From Rossellomorea aquimaris (GTDB lineage: Bacteria; Bacillota; Bacilli; Bacillales; Fictibacillaceae), in contig JAIVLN010000012.1 in assembly GCA_020524245.1 (NCBI GenBank), forward strand, positions 1-56,568: DNA of 56,568 nucleotides, read 5' to 3'. Shown one piece after another: positions 45,486 through 56,568 of this stretch (the first letter of the stretch is position 1; the number at the start of each line of letters is the position of its first letter). The notes under the pieces were generated by a model. It was not told where the DNA came from. It did no database searches and saw only the letters and a list, made by a program, of their open reading frames with translations. Made by a program: the position numbers and the translations under genes.

Positions 45486-45854
45486 TTATCAACAATTCAC
45501 TTTCAAGAATTGCAAATACATGTCTGTTTATTGTCTTGTGGATAAAATTTCGACAGCATTTTCAATATCCACATCCTTTATCGACAAATTACACACAAAA
45601 TCTAGTGCTGTGGACAACCTCTTTCCACAATGTGTTGCGAATGTGGATAACCATAAAAAACTCGTTGCAACTACAGTATCCTTTTGATATGATTAGTGTG
45701 TTTTAATCCGTTCAAAACTTCCTCAAATAGATCTCTTATCCACACGCTGTGGATAAAAATGTGGACACTCGTGCACGTCTGTGTATAAGCTTGTCCACAA
45801 ATTTGTGTATACAGAAAATAACTCCAGTTTCTACTATATTAATAGTTATTCACA
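45486..45854. promoter_or_regulatory. oriC: oriC DnaA-box region upstream of dnaA (incA/B-like)
   Basis: Perfect boxes (TTATCCACA on either strand) lie at 45537-45545 (-), 45642-45650 (-), 45736-45744 (+) and 45748-45756 (-). One-mismatch boxes are at 45486-45494, 45565-45573, 45609-45617, 45780-45788, 45791-45799 and 45846-45854. The pair at 45736/45748 is head to head with 3 bp between. This matches the bipartite Bacillus origin, whose second half is downstream of dnaA. Confidence 0.93.
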
Positions 45855-45953
45855 ATTTCTGTGAACGTATAGAGATGAAGTTGATGGTTTGTACGTCTGC
45901 CATGTACATAACCTTTATTTAAATTACGACAAAAAATGATAAGGAGGGTGATG

Positions 45954-47309
45954 ATGGAAAATATCACTGATTTATGGAACAAAGCTCTAGGTGAAATCGA
46001 GAAAAAATTGAGTAAACCAAGCTTTGAAACCTGGTTGAAATCAACGACCGCTCATTCGCTTCAAAACGATACATTAGTGATTACAGCTCCGAACGAATTC
46101 GCACGTGATTGGCTAGAATCTCGTTATTCCAATTTAATCTCAGAAACGTTAGATAGCATTACCGGGACAAAGTTGGCTGTAAAGTTCATCATTCCGCAAA
46201 ATCAGACACAGGATGAGATTGACCTCGATCAAGCATCTAAGAAGAAAGCAAAAGTGGAAGCAGAGCAATCGGATGAAAACTTGACTCAAAGCATGTTAAA
46301 TCCGAAATATACATTTGATACGTTCGTCATTGGTTCAGGAAACCGGTTTGCACATGCTGCATCCTTAGCAGTTGCTGAAGCACCGGCTAAAGCTTATAAC
46401 CCATTATTCATTTACGGGGGGGTTGGACTCGGAAAGACCCACTTAATGCATGCAATTGGCCATTATGTCATTGATCATAAGCCGAGTGCGAAAGTTGTCT
46501 ATCTATCATCTGAAAAGTTCACGAATGAGTTCATTAACTCGATCCGTGACAATAAAACAGTCGATTTTCGTAACAAATTCAGGAATGTCGATGTTTTGCT
46601 AATTGATGATATTCAATTTTTAGCTGGAAAAGAACAAACCCAAGAAGAATTTTTCCATACATTTAATGCCTTGCACGAAGAAAGTAAGCAGATTGTCATT
46701 TCAAGTGACCGGCCGCCAAAGGAAATCCCGACACTTGAGGACCGATTACGATCTCGATTTGAATGGGGTTTGATTACGGATATTACTCCACCGGACCTTG
46801 AGACACGAATCGCCATCTTAAGAAAGAAAGCGAAAGCAGAAGGGCTCGACATCCCGAATGAAGTGATGTTATATATCGCTAATCAAATTGATACGAACAT
46901 TCGTGAATTAGAAGGTGCGTTGATTCGGGTTGTTGCTTATTCTTCACTCATCAATCAAGATATGAATGCGGATCTGGCAGCTGAAGCATTGAAGGATATC
47001 ATTCCGTCATCCAAACCACGGACATTGACAATCCATGATATACAAGAGATGGTTGGAGAAAAGTTCAATGTACGTCTTGAAGATTTCAAAGCAAAGAAAA
47101 GAACGAAAACTGTCGCATTCCCTAGACAAATTGCGATGTACCTATCCAGAGAAATGACTGATTTCTCTTTGCCGAAAATCGGTGAAGAGTTCGGCGGGCG
47201 TGATCACACGACGGTCATCCATGCTCACGAAAAAATTTCAAAGTTAATAGGATCCGATCAACAGTTACAAAACAAAATCAAAGAAATCCGCGATGCTTTG
47301 AAAAGTTAA
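45954..47309 (+). CDS. dnaA: Chromosomal replication initiator DnaA
   Basis: 451 aa from ATG at 45954 ([20 protein letters not shown]), 6 bases after AAGGAGG. Upstream ATG at 45951 is too close to the site. Domain I ([12 protein letters not shown]) is followed by a short linker. The AAA+ domain has Walker [23 protein letters not shown] and the arginine finger region [10 protein letters not shown]. The C-terminal DNA-binding signature is [15 protein letters not shown]. It recognises TTATCCACA boxes and opens the origin. Box clusters flank it on both sides, consistent with autoregulation. Confidence 0.98.
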   Translation: MENITDLWNKALGEIEKKLSKPSFETWLKSTTAHSLQNDTLVITAPNEFARDWLESRYSNLISETLDSITGTKLAVKFIIPQNQTQDEIDLDQASKKKAKVEAEQSDENLTQSMLNPKYTFDTFVIGSGNRFAHAASLAVAEAPAKAYNPLFIYGGVGLGKTHLMHAIGHYVIDHKPSAKVVYLSSEKFTNEFINSIRDNKTVDFRNKFRNVDVLLIDDIQFLAGKEQTQEEFFHTFNALHEESKQIVISSDRPPKEIPTLEDRLRSRFEWGLITDITPPDLETRIAILRKKAKAEGLDIPNEVMLYIANQIDTNIRELEGALIRVVAYSSLINQDMNADLAAEALKDIIPSSKPRTLTIHDIQEMVGEKFNVRLEDFKAKKRTKTVAFPRQIAMYLSREMTDFSLPKIGEEFGGRDHTTVIHAHEKISKLIGSDQQLQNKIKEIRDALKS

Positions 47310-47323
47310 GGCTGTGAACAACT

Positions 47324-47475
47324 GTGAATAATTCATCTGAAAATCCTATGTTTTATACACAGACTGTCCACATGTGGATAACCATCAGCAAAACGCTCTT
47401 ATGGACTTATCCACAAAATCACAGCCCCTACTATTATTACTGCTAATTTTTATTTATTAATAAAGAATAATATGT
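47324..47475. promoter_or_regulatory. oriC: oriC unwinding region: DnaA boxes, GC cluster, DnaA-trio, DUE
   Basis: Perfect boxes lie at 47373-47381 (-) and 47407-47415 (+). Weaker boxes are at 47324-47332, 47353-47361 and 47364-47372. After the last box come the GC stretch CAGCCCC (47422-47427) and six triplets CTA CTA TTA TTA CTG CTA (47428-47445). Their complement reads 3'-GAT GAT AAT AAT GAC GAT-5', the DnaA-trio. The AT-rich DUE follows to about 47475. This is the same order as in B. subtilis. Confidence 0.88.
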
Positions 47476-47558
47476 CTCCGAAATTAGATAGGACTGAACG
47501 TATAAAAAAGGTTGCCCTATTGTTTCAGGGATCACCTTTCTGAGGAGGAAATAAATAC

Positions 47559-48701
47559 ATGAAATTCGTAATGAACCGAGATCAGCTTGTCGACAGTGTA
47601 CAAGACGTGATGAAAGCTGTCTCAACACGAACAACGATTCCGATTCTCACGGGAATTAAGATTGAAGCACATGAAGATGGTGTAACGTTGACAGGAAGCG
47701 ATTCCGATATCTCAATCGAACGTTTTGTACCAGCTGAAGAAGAGGGTTATGAGCATGTAACGGTTGAGAAACCTGGCAGCATTGTCCTTCAAGCTCGCTT
47801 TTTCTCAGAAATCGTAAAAAAGTTGCCGGATTCGAAGATTGAAATCGAAGTATATGAACGTTTCGCGACACGAATTCGCTCTGGCTCGTCTGAATTCAAC
47901 TTGAATGGACTCGATCCTCAGGAATACCCTAGATTACCGGAAGTTCAGGAAAATAATCGTTTCAGTATTCAAGCAGATCTATTGAAAACATTGATTCGTC
48001 AAACCGTTTTCGCGGTGTCCACCTCAGAAACACGCCCCATCTTGACAGGTGTAAACTGGCATATTGAAGATGGTGAATTAAAGTGTGTTGCAACGGACAG
48101 TCACAGACTGGCATCGAGATCAGCTGCAGTAGAAACGACTTCGGAAGAAATCGACTTTTCCAATGTAGTGATCCCGGGCAAGAGTTTGACAGAGCTCTCT
48201 AAAATTTTGGATGATAACAGCGACTTGATTGATATCGTTTTAACCGAGAGTCAGGTGTTGTTCAAAGCGAAAAACATTTTGTTCTTTTCAAGACTTCTAG
48301 ACGGAAATTATCCAGATACATCTAAACTTATCCCGAATGAAAGTAAGACTGAAATGATCGTTTCTACGAAGGAATTCTTGCAGGCGATCGACCGTGCTTC
48401 CTTGCTGGCGAAAGAGGGAAGAAACAATGTCGTCAAACTTTCTACACTTGAGAACAATGAAGTCGAAATTTCATCCAATTCTCCAGAAATCGGGAAGGTA
48501 TTCGAACAGGTAGTCACTGAATCTCTTGAAGGTGATGAATTAAAGATTTCATTCAGTGCAAAATATATGATGGATGCTCTGAAAGCGATGGATTGTTCAG
48601 AGGTGCAAATCCAATTTACAGGAGCGATGAGACCATTCGTCTTGACTCCAATTGAAGAACAATCGATTAAACAATTGATCCTTCCAGTAAGAACTTATTA
48701 A
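47559..48701 (+). CDS. dnaN: DNA polymerase III beta sliding clamp
   Basis: 380 aa. It starts MKFVMNRDQLVDSVQDVMKAVSTRTT after GAGGAGG and ends MRPFVLTPIEEQSIKQLILPVRTY, the usual clamp C-terminus. Three repeated clamp domains account for the length. It tethers polymerase to DNA. A terminator follows. Confidence 0.98.
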   Translation: MKFVMNRDQLVDSVQDVMKAVSTRTTIPILTGIKIEAHEDGVTLTGSDSDISIERFVPAEEEGYEHVTVEKPGSIVLQARFFSEIVKKLPDSKIEIEVYERFATRIRSGSSEFNLNGLDPQEYPRLPEVQENNRFSIQADLLKTLIRQTVFAVSTSETRPILTGVNWHIEDGELKCVATDSHRLASRSAAVETTSEEIDFSNVVIPGKSLTELSKILDDNSDLIDIVLTESQVLFKAKNILFFSRLLDGNYPDTSKLIPNESKTEMIVSTKEFLQAIDRASLLAKEGRNNVVKLSTLENNEVEISSNSPEIGKVFEQVVTESLEGDELKISFSAKYMMDALKAMDCSEVQIQFTGAMRPFVLTPIEEQSIKQLILPVRTY

Positions 48702-48711
48702 TTCATATGTG

Positions 48712-48754
48712 AAAAGCTACTAGTGACATTGATGGACGTCCTAGTAGCTTTTTT
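48712..48754 (+). terminator. Terminator of dnaN
   Basis: AAAAGCTACTAG and CTAGTAGCTTTT pair around a 19-base loop and are followed by TTTT. It lies 11 bp past the dnaN stop. Confidence 0.85.
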
Positions 48755-48839
48755 ACAGGTTAAGATTCAATAATTTGATTTAAATAAAAACCTAAAAAGT
48801 ACTATTCATTTTTCTTAAATCAAGGAGGTGCATGAGAAA

Positions 48840-49049
48840 ATGGAAATCCATATCACGACGGAATACATTACATTGCAACAACTACTTAAACAAGCGGATG
48901 TGATTCAGTCCGGTGGAATGGTAAAATGGTATTTAGCAGAACATGAAGTGTTGGTGAACGACGAACCTGAACAGCGTAGAGGAAGAAAGCTGTACGAAGG
49001 TGATACGGTTACGATACCGGGGACAGGATCCTTTGTCGTCACACGTTGA
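48840..49049 (+). CDS. yaaA: S4-domain RNA-binding protein YaaA
   Basis: 69 aa from ATG at 48840 ([20 protein letters not shown]), after AAGGAGG. A GTG 12 bases earlier overlaps that site. The S4 fold is recognised in [20 protein letters not shown], then [10 protein letters not shown]. It is a small RNA-binding protein, possibly ribosome-associated, always between dnaN and recF. Overlaps the 5' leader of recF. Confidence 0.95.
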   Translation: MEIHITTEYITLQQLLKQADVIQSGGMVKWYLAEHEVLVNDEPEQRRGRKLYEGDTVTIPGTGSFVVTR

Positions 49050-49063
49050 ATGGGGGATTCCCT

Positions 49064-50185
49064 TTGCATTTGAAGGAATTACTACTGAAAAACTATCGAA
49101 ACTATGAAACCGAAGAACTCAGCTTCCAGGATAATGTGAATGTTTTCATAGGCGAGAACGCCCAGGGAAAAACGAACGTAATGGAAGCGATCTATGTTTT
49201 AGGATTTGCCAAATCCCACCGTACACCGCGTGATAAAGAATTAATACGTTGGGACTGTGAATATGGTAAAATAGAAGGTAGGGTCCAAAAACGGAACGGA
49301 CCATTATCTTTACAAATCGTTATCAGCCAAAAAGGCAAAAAGGCAAAATATAATCATATCGAACAACGACGGTTGACCGATTATATCGGAGCTCTGAATA
49401 TCGTCATGTTTGCACCTGAGGATTTGAATCTTGTAAAAGGAAGCCCTCAGGTGCGACGTCGTTTTATCGATATGGAAATCGGCCAGATCAGTCCTGTTTA
49501 TTTACATCATCTCAGTCAATATCAGAAGATTTTACAACAACGGAACCATTTGCTCCGCGATCTCCAACGACGTCGGAAGCAAGAGCAAGAAATCATGCTC
49601 GATATTCTTACGGAACAGTTGATTGAGCACGCCTTTAAAATATTTCACAAGCGACATGAATTCCTCCAATTGTTGCAGGAATGGGCAGAGCCGATCCATT
49701 CTGGTATCACTCGGAATCATGAAACGCTTGAGATTCAATACAAATCTTCTGTACAGGTATCAGATTCGCTTGATATGACGAAAATAATAGAAGAATATCA
49801 ATTGAAATTTGATAAAATAAAAGAAAAAGAGATGGAACGTGGTACGACCCTAGCAGGTCCGCACCGTGACGATCTCGCACTTTACGTGAACGGTAAGGAT
49901 GTTCAGACCTACGGTTCTCAAGGTCAGCAACGGACGACAGCACTTTCTTTGAAACTAGCTGAAATCGAACTGATCAAATCGGAGGTTGGTGAATATCCAC
50001 TATTGTTATTGGATGATGTTTTATCGGAACTTGATGACAGCCGCCAATCCCACTTGTTGAATACGATTCAAGGGAAGGTCCAAACCTTCGTCACCACGAC
50101 AAGTGTGGATGGTATTGAACACGAAACGCTGAAAAACGCTAGCCTGTTCAACGTGGAAAACGGAACAGCAGCGTTAATAAAGTGA
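49064..50185 (+). CDS. recF: DNA repair/recombination protein RecF
   Basis: 373 aa from TTG at 49064 ([20 protein letters not shown]), with GGGGGA 6 bases upstream. A TTG at 49046 within yaaA is less likely. SMC-like ATPase: Walker [15 protein letters not shown], signature motif [19 protein letters not shown], and Walker [14 protein letters not shown]. It loads RecA at gaps. Standard position. Confidence 0.96.
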   Translation: MHLKELLLKNYRNYETEELSFQDNVNVFIGENAQGKTNVMEAIYVLGFAKSHRTPRDKELIRWDCEYGKIEGRVQKRNGPLSLQIVISQKGKKAKYNHIEQRRLTDYIGALNIVMFAPEDLNLVKGSPQVRRRFIDMEIGQISPVYLHHLSQYQKILQQRNHLLRDLQRRRKQEQEIMLDILTEQLIEHAFKIFHKRHEFLQLLQEWAEPIHSGITRNHETLEIQYKSSVQVSDSLDMTKIIEEYQLKFDKIKEKEMERGTTLAGPHRDDLALYVNGKDVQTYGSQGQQRTTALSLKLAEIELIKSEVGEYPLLLLDDVLSELDDSRQSHLLNTIQGKVQTFVTTTSVDGIEHETLKNASLFNVENGTAALIK

Positions 50186-50197
50186 GGTGAGCAATCC

Positions 50198-50464
50198 TTG
50201 TTTATCCATCTAGGTGAAAATGTAGTCGTGCAAACACGGGATGTCGTTGCCATATTCGACTATGAGATTGCGAAAGAATCTGAGGAGACAATGGCGTTCT
50301 TGATGCATCATAAAGAGAACCAGAATCTCGAAACGATCAGTGAGGAATTAATCAAATCGATCGTTCTCACAACAGAAGGCATATACTTGTCGCCTCTATC
50401 CTCTATCACTTTGAAGCGAAGAGCGAAAATCAACAACAATTTCGAAAAGCTGTTAAACAGCTAG
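50198..50464 (+). CDS. remB: Extracellular matrix regulator RemB (YaaB)
   Basis: 88 aa, TTG start at 50198 after GAGGTGAG. MFIHLGENVVVQTRDVVAIF and SIVLTTEGIYLSPLSSITLKRRA are the RemB signature. In B. subtilis RemB supports biofilm matrix gene expression, related to RemA. Between recF and gyrB, 12 bp after recF. Confidence 0.93.
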   Translation: MFIHLGENVVVQTRDVVAIFDYEIAKESEETMAFLMHHKENQNLETISEELIKSIVLTTEGIYLSPLSSITLKRRAKINNNFEKLLNS

Positions 50465-50477
50465 GATCGGAATTTGA

Positions 50478-52442
<1,965 letters not shown>

Positions 52443-52483
52443 ATATTTGTAAGACAATGAAGTGTAATTGGAGGTAATCGGGA

Positions 52484-55051
52484 ATGGCCGATATCGAACA
52501 ATCTCGAAAGAAAGAAATAAACATTAGCGAGGAAATCAGAACCTCGTTCATGGATTACGCAATGAGCGTTATCGTCAGCCGTGCCCTGCCTGATGTCAGG
52601 GACGGACTGAAACCCGTTCATCGACGGATCCTCTATGCGATGAATGACCTCGGCATGACTGCAGACAAAGCCTACAAAAAGTCTGCCCGAATCGTCGGGG
52701 AGGTCATCGGTAAGTACCATCCTCACGGTGATTCAGCTGTATACGATGCCATGGTCCGTATGGCACAGGACTTCAACTATCGAAACATGTTGATTGATGG
52801 TCACGGAAACTTCGGTTCTGTGGATGGAGATGCAGCGGCTGCGATGCGTTATACAGAAGCACGTATGTCGAAGATTGCCATGGAAATGGTCCGAGACATC
52901 CAGAAAGATACGATCGATTATAAAGAGAACTATGATGGCAGTGAACATGAACCGGTCGTTTTACCTGCCCGATTCCCGAACCTGCTCGTAAACGGTGCTG
53001 CTGGAATCGCAGTTGGTATGGCAACGAACATCCCGCCTCACCAGCTCGGAGAGGTCATTGATGGAATTCTCGCACTAAGTAAAGATCCTGATTTGGATAT
53101 TGCAGATCTGATGGAATACATTCCTGGACCGGATTTCCCTACTGGAGGAGAAATTTTAGGACGTGAAGGGATCCGCCGTGCCTATATGACCGGCCGCGGT
53201 TCTATCATGACGCGTGCAAAAGCCCATATCGATGAGAAGGATAATGGACGAAAAGCCATCATCGTAACGGAAATCCCATACCAGGTCAATAAAGCGAAGC
53301 TCATTGAAAAAATCGCTGAGTTGGTTCGCGATAAGCGGATCGAGGGTATTTCCGACCTTCGTGATGAATCCGACCGTAACGGTATGCGAATTGTCATCGA
53401 AGTTCGAAAAGATGCAAATGCAAACGTCCTATTAAATAATTTATACAAACAAACAGCTCTTCAAACGAGCTTCGGAATCAATCTTCTTGCCCTCGTAGAC
53501 GGTCAACCGAAAGTGTTGAACTTGAAGGAATGTCTTCATTACTACCTGAAGCACCAACAAGAAGTGATTCGTCGTCGTACAATCTTCGAATTGAAGAAAG
53601 CTGAAGCTCGTGCTCATATTCTTGAAGGTTTACGAATCGCGCTCGATCATATTGATGAAATCATCGCTTTGATTCGTGGTTCTCGTACAACCGATGTTGC
53701 ACGGGACGGCTTAATGGAGAAGTTCTCTCTATCCTATGAACAAGCACAAGCGATTCTTGACATGCGTCTACAACGCTTGACTGGTTTAGAGCGTGACAAG
53801 ATCGAAGACGAATATAACGAGCTTGTAAAATTGATTGCAGAACTGAAAGCGATCTTAGCTGATGAAGAGAAGGTTCTCGAGATCATCCGTACAGAATTGA
53901 TGGAAATCAAAGAGAAATTCAATGATAGCCGTCGAACAGAAATTACAATCGGTGAAAATGCAATTGAAGACGAAGACTTGATTCCTCGTCAACAAATCGC
54001 GATCACCGTGACGCATAACGGATACGTCAAACGACTCCCAATGTCGACCTATCGCGCACAAAAACGTGGTGGTCGAGGTGTCCAAGGTATGGGAACCAAC
54101 GATGACGATTTCGTCGAACATCTACTCTCGACGAATACGCATAACACGATCCTGTTCTTTACGAACCTTGGGAAGGTATATCGTTTGAAAGGATATCAGA
54201 TTCCTGAGCTTGGACGAACAGCAAAAGGAATTCCGATCATTAACCTGTTGCAAATTGAAAAAGGTGAATCCATTTCAGCGATTATTCCAGTCGAGGAATT
54301 CGTTGACGATTGGTTCTTGTTCTTCACTACAAAAGACGGGATTTGTAAACGATCTCCTCTATCTGCATTTGCGAACATTCGTCAGAGCGGACTTATTGCA
54401 TTGAACTTACGCGATGAGGACGAACTAATAGGCGTAAGGCTGACAGATGGTAACAAAGACATCATCATTGGAACGAACAGCGGTATGGCTGTCCGATTCC
54501 CTGAAACAGATGTCCGATCCATGGGAAGAACCGCAACAGGCGTGAAAGGCATTTCCTTACGCGAAGGTGACTCCGTCATCGGAATGGAGCTCCTCTCTTC
54601 TGATGAAGAGCGGGATATCCTCATCGTCACGGAAAAAGGATTCGGTAAACGAACGCCAATGGAAGAGTATCGCGTCCAAAGTCGAGGCGGAATCGGTCTA
54701 AGAACATGTAACATTACAGATAAAAACGGTAAGGTCATCGCGTTGAAGACTGTGTTGGAAGATCAGGAAATCATGATCATCACGACAACAGGAATCGTCA
54801 TTCGTATGGCTGTATCGGATATTTCTCAATACGGACGTAACACTCAAGGTGTTCGTTTGATCCGATTGAACGAAGGTGTCGACGTTGCGACAATTGCAGT
54901 CGTTGATCGAGTAGATGACGAAGAACTTCTAGACGAAGAAACAGACGAAGAAAACAATGAAAATTCTTCAGAAGACGTTCAAGAAGAAACTGAAACATCC
55001 GATACTAACAATGAAGAAGAAACAACGGATGAAGACCAAACAGAAGAATAA
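52484..55051 (+). CDS. gyrA: DNA gyrase subunit A
   Basis: 855 aa. GGAGGT precedes the ATG. The quinolone-determining region reads [20 protein letters not shown] (wild-type-like Ser and a Tyr/Asp pair), and the catalytic Tyr is in [11 protein letters not shown]. The beta-pinwheel C-terminal domain includes [12 protein letters not shown], the GyrA box. It ends in a long acidic tail ([20 protein letters not shown]...). GyrA cuts and passes DNA for supercoiling. Confidence 0.98.
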   Translation: MADIEQSRKKEINISEEIRTSFMDYAMSVIVSRALPDVRDGLKPVHRRILYAMNDLGMTADKAYKKSARIVGEVIGKYHPHGDSAVYDAMVRMAQDFNYRNMLIDGHGNFGSVDGDAAAAMRYTEARMSKIAMEMVRDIQKDTIDYKENYDGSEHEPVVLPARFPNLLVNGAAGIAVGMATNIPPHQLGEVIDGILALSKDPDLDIADLMEYIPGPDFPTGGEILGREGIRRAYMTGRGSIMTRAKAHIDEKDNGRKAIIVTEIPYQVNKAKLIEKIAELVRDKRIEGISDLRDESDRNGMRIVIEVRKDANANVLLNNLYKQTALQTSFGINLLALVDGQPKVLNLKECLHYYLKHQQEVIRRRTIFELKKAEARAHILEGLRIALDHIDEIIALIRGSRTTDVARDGLMEKFSLSYEQAQAILDMRLQRLTGLERDKIEDEYNELVKLIAELKAILADEEKVLEIIRTELMEIKEKFNDSRRTEITIGENAIEDEDLIPRQQIAITVTHNGYVKRLPMSTYRAQKRGGRGVQGMGTNDDDFVEHLLSTNTHNTILFFTNLGKVYRLKGYQIPELGRTAKGIPIINLLQIEKGESISAIIPVEEFVDDWFLFFTTKDGICKRSPLSAFANIRQSGLIALNLRDEDELIGVRLTDGNKDIIIGTNSGMAVRFPETDVRSMGRTATGVKGISLREGDSVIGMELLSSDEERDILIVTEKGFGKRTPMEEYRVQSRGGIGLRTCNITDKNGKVIALKTVLEDQEIMIITTTGIVIRMAVSDISQYGRNTQGVRLIRLNEGVDVATIAVVDRVDDEELLDEETDEENNENSSEDVQEETETSDTNNEEETTDEDQTEE

Positions 55052-55063
55052 GAAGTAGTTGGG

Positions 55064-55088
55064 ACGGAGGAAATGATATTTCCTCCGT
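55064..55088 (+). terminator. Terminator of gyrA
   Basis: ACGGAGGAAA and TTTCCTCCGT pair around TGATA, 12 bp past the gyrA stop, followed by TTCTTAT. Confidence 0.85.
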
Positions 55089-55180
55089 TTCTTATAACTT
55101 ATTTTTCTTTCCTTTACATATCTTTGAACGAATCATTTTATATATAATTTAAATACCAACGCATAAAAGGGGCGGTTAGG

Positions 55181-56254
55181 TTGAAAGTTCATGTCCAAAA
55201 TTTAAAAACAGGTGACATGCTCAATCAGGACGTTTTTTCACTATCGAGTCGTCCAATTGTCGGGCAAGGAACGGAATTGACGCGGGTACATATAGAAGTG
55301 CTGAAAGCTTTCAATATTAGAGAAGTAGATGTAAAGCCATCCCAGGTGACAACAGATCCTCAACAAGACCAGACAGAATCAACTACAACTACAGAAACCC
55401 CATCACTAAACGACGATTTCTATCCAAAATATATGAATGCAGTGACCCAGTACAAAAAAATGTTCTCCAATTGGCAAGCTGGAAGTCCAGTCGAACTCTT
55501 TAAGGTCCGCCAAGAGATTGTACCTCTCCTTGAGCTCGCTATCAGTAAACCAAAAATGATTTTATCCTTACATCATTTCTCAAATGAGAAGGATTACGTT
55601 TATCATCATGCAATATCAGTTGCACTCATATCATCATTCCTGGCAAAGAAACTCTCTTATTCAAAAGGGGACATCATCCAAATCGGTCTAGCCGGAGCAT
55701 TGATAGACTGTGGAATGTCGAAAGTACAACCTCGCATACTGACGAAAAGAGATACATTGAATAAAGAAGAATTTGAAGAAATCAAACAACATCCGATTTT
55801 AGGTTACAAAATGCTTAAAGGGACCCCAGGTATTAAAGAAGATGTTCTTCTGTCCATTCTTCAGCACCATGAACGCGAAGACGGCAGCGGGTATCCAATT
55901 GGCACGAAAGGCAACAACTTAAGGTCCTTCAGCAGAGTCGTAGCAATTGCAGATGTATTCCATGCTATGACTTCAGAAAGATATTATCGAATGAAGCAAT
56001 CCCCTTTTAAAGTATTAGAACAGATGTTAATGGACCAATTCGGAAAATTCGATCCGAAAATATTGAATGTTTTAGTGAGTGAACTCTCGAACTTCTCTGT
56101 AGGCACAAAAGTAGAGCTTTCAAATACACAAATAGGTGAGATCGTCTTCATGGATCCGCAATCCCACACACGCCCGATGGTGAAAATTGAGGGCGGAGAC
56201 ATCATCGCCTTGAAGCAACGAAACGATTTATACATAGAAAATATCCTGTCTTAA
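55181..56254 (+). CDS. HD-GYP-like protein with degenerate HD site
   Basis: 357 aa, TTG start at 55181. The N-terminus is a short regulatory domain (MKVHVQNLKTGDMLNQDVFS), followed by a Thr/Glu-rich linker. The HD-GYP core has YVYHHAISVALISS, the H in EEIKQHPILGYKML, QHHEREDGSGYP and AIADVFHAMTSERYY. The defining HD pair reads Ile175-Asp176 (ALIDCGMSKV), with Met instead of the usual Lys two residues later. HD-GYP proteins degrade c-di-GMP. Loss of the metal-binding His suggests reduced or no activity, perhaps a ligand-sensing role. It lies between gyrA and an rRNA operon. Confidence 0.87.
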   Translation: MKVHVQNLKTGDMLNQDVFSLSSRPIVGQGTELTRVHIEVLKAFNIREVDVKPSQVTTDPQQDQTESTTTTETPSLNDDFYPKYMNAVTQYKKMFSNWQAGSPVELFKVRQEIVPLLELAISKPKMILSLHHFSNEKDYVYHHAISVALISSFLAKKLSYSKGDIIQIGLAGALIDCGMSKVQPRILTKRDTLNKEEFEEIKQHPILGYKMLKGTPGIKEDVLLSILQHHEREDGSGYPIGTKGNNLRSFSRVVAIADVFHAMTSERYYRMKQSPFKVLEQMLMDQFGKFDPKILNVLVSELSNFSVGTKVELSNTQIGEIVFMDPQSHTRPMVKIEGGDIIALKQRNDLYIENILS

Positions 56255-56257
56255 TAC

Positions 56258-56286
56258 TGAAAGGGAAAATCCCTTTCATTTTTTTT
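56258..56286 (+). terminator. Terminator of the HD-GYP gene
   Basis: TGAAAGGGA and TCCCTTTCA form a 9-bp stem around AAA, followed by TTTTTTTT. It insulates the rRNA promoters. Confidence 0.9.
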
Positions 56287-56297
56287 GCTTTTAGGGG

Positions 56298-56326
56298 TTG
56301 ATACGTTTTATTAATCGTGCTATATT
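56298..56326 (+). promoter_or_regulatory. rrn promoter P1
   Basis: TTGATA (56298-56303), 17-base spacer, TATATT (56321-56326), followed by TACTTGTCGCTT. Confidence 0.8.
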
Positions 56327-56397
56327 ATTACTTGTCGCTTTTGAGAGACATTTTCGAAAGAGGCACTCAACAAAGAAAAACAAATTATAAAAAGTTG

Positions 56398-56426
56398 TTG
56401 ACGAGCGATCAGCGAAATGTTATATT
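56398..56426 (+). promoter_or_regulatory. rrn promoter P2
   Basis: TTGACG (56398-56403), 17-base spacer, TATATT (56421-56426), followed by AAGTCGCTTC. It lies exactly 100 bp from P1. Downstream, AGTTCTTTGAAAACTGAACA is the conserved leader segment linked to rRNA antitermination in Bacillus. Confidence 0.85.
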
Positions 56427-56549
56427 AGTTAAGTCGCTTCAAAACGACAAAGTTCTTTGAAAACTGAACAAAAGCCAAGCGTGAAACGGGTCTTTTTTAA
56501 AAAGAACCCTGAATCAATTTCGATTTACATTTAATGAGCAATCAAACAC

Positions 56550-56568
56550 TTTATTGGAGAGTTTGATC
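56550..56568 (+). rRNA. 16S ribosomal RNA, 5' end only
   Basis: TTTATTGGAGAGTTTGATC is the start of a Bacillus 16S rRNA (cf. TTTATYGGAGAGTTTGATCCTGG). Only 19 bases are inside the window. It is the first gene of the rRNA operon that follows gyrA in Bacillaceae. Confidence 0.93.

Larger units (their letters stand above)
45007..45953. other. rpmH-dnaA intergenic region including the left part of oriC
   Basis: 947 bases with no gene. It holds the rpmH promoter (45077-45105), a degraded fold-back repeat (45195-45258) and the DnaA-box region (45486-45854) leading to the dnaA ribosome site AAGGAGG at 45941-45947. Confidence 0.9.

Noticed and set aside
47505-47541. Hairpin just upstream of dnaN as a terminator
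   Set aside because: AAAGGTTGCCCT/AGGGATCACCTTT pairs only imperfectly and no T-run follows; dnaN follows at once, so it is at best a leader structure.
54798-54998. Frames opposite gyrA, gyrB, dnaN, mqo and other long genes
   Set aside because: They are shadows of strongly supported coding frames with no ribosome sites or family resemblance of their own.

Overview
The window is the replication-origin region of a low-to-medium GC, endospore-forming Firmicute of the family Bacillaceae. The evidence is the gene order rpmH, oriC, dnaA, dnaN, yaaA, recF, remB, gyrB, gyrA followed by an rRNA operon, the sporulation-linked genes (yyaC, yidC/spoIIIJ, jag, soj/spo0J, noc), and the complete walRKHIJ-htrA block. 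I cannot fix the genus from sequence reading alone.

Layout. (1) 1-9.6 kb is accessory: a TnpB gene cut by the window edge, a DUF454 protein, a Nudix hydrolase, a VOC protein with a damaged start, mqo, an acetaldehyde-type aldehyde dehydrogenase with its DUF779 partner, a GNAT protein and a dus-family gene. (2) 9.7-12.5 kb holds a solitary 678-aa PD-(D/E)XK nuclease gene directly downstream of rlmH, then a short CxxH/CxxC gene missed by length cut-offs and a DnaA-box cluster. (3) 12.6-21.3 kb is htrA, the WalRK cell-wall regulatory operon and an M23/LysM/G5 wall hydrolase with a likely WalR operator. (4) 21.6-22 kb has tRNA-Phe, tRNA-Asp and tRNA-Lys, plus a duplicated tRNA-Lys 3' end. (5) 22.2-31.2 kb is purA, dnaB(dnaC), rplI, gdpP, a frameshifted yybS, a peptidase-E-like gene, then rpsR-ssb-rpsF. 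(6) 31.4-45 kb is ychF, DUF951, a YkvI-type transporter, yyaC, DUF554, then spo0J-soj, noc, rsmG, mnmG, mnmE, jag, yidC, yidD, rnpA and rpmH. (7) 45-56.5 kb is oriC and the rightward arm, ending at the first 19 bases of a 16S gene behind two tandem promoters.

Almost all genes point away from oriC: minus strand to the left, plus strand to the right. They therefore run with the replication forks. Exceptions are the 927-1280 gene, dus and yyaC. Regulatory DNA is rich: three parS sites, four DnaA-box groups (two flanking dnaA, one at rlmH, one at mnmE), a DnaA-trio unwinding element, PurR boxes at purA, a cre-like site at the aldehyde dehydrogenase, an S6:S18-type leader at rpsF and many hairpin terminators.

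The least explained items are two intergenic arrays with strict two-helical-turn periodicity. One is 20 bp, 7-8 units, between dnaB and purA. The other is 21 bp, 6 units with a constant TCTAAAA and variable interiors, between jag and mnmE. Each begins just past the terminator of the upstream gene and occupies the gap before the next one. The stand-alone nuclease at the rlmH site is the main candidate for a defence function.
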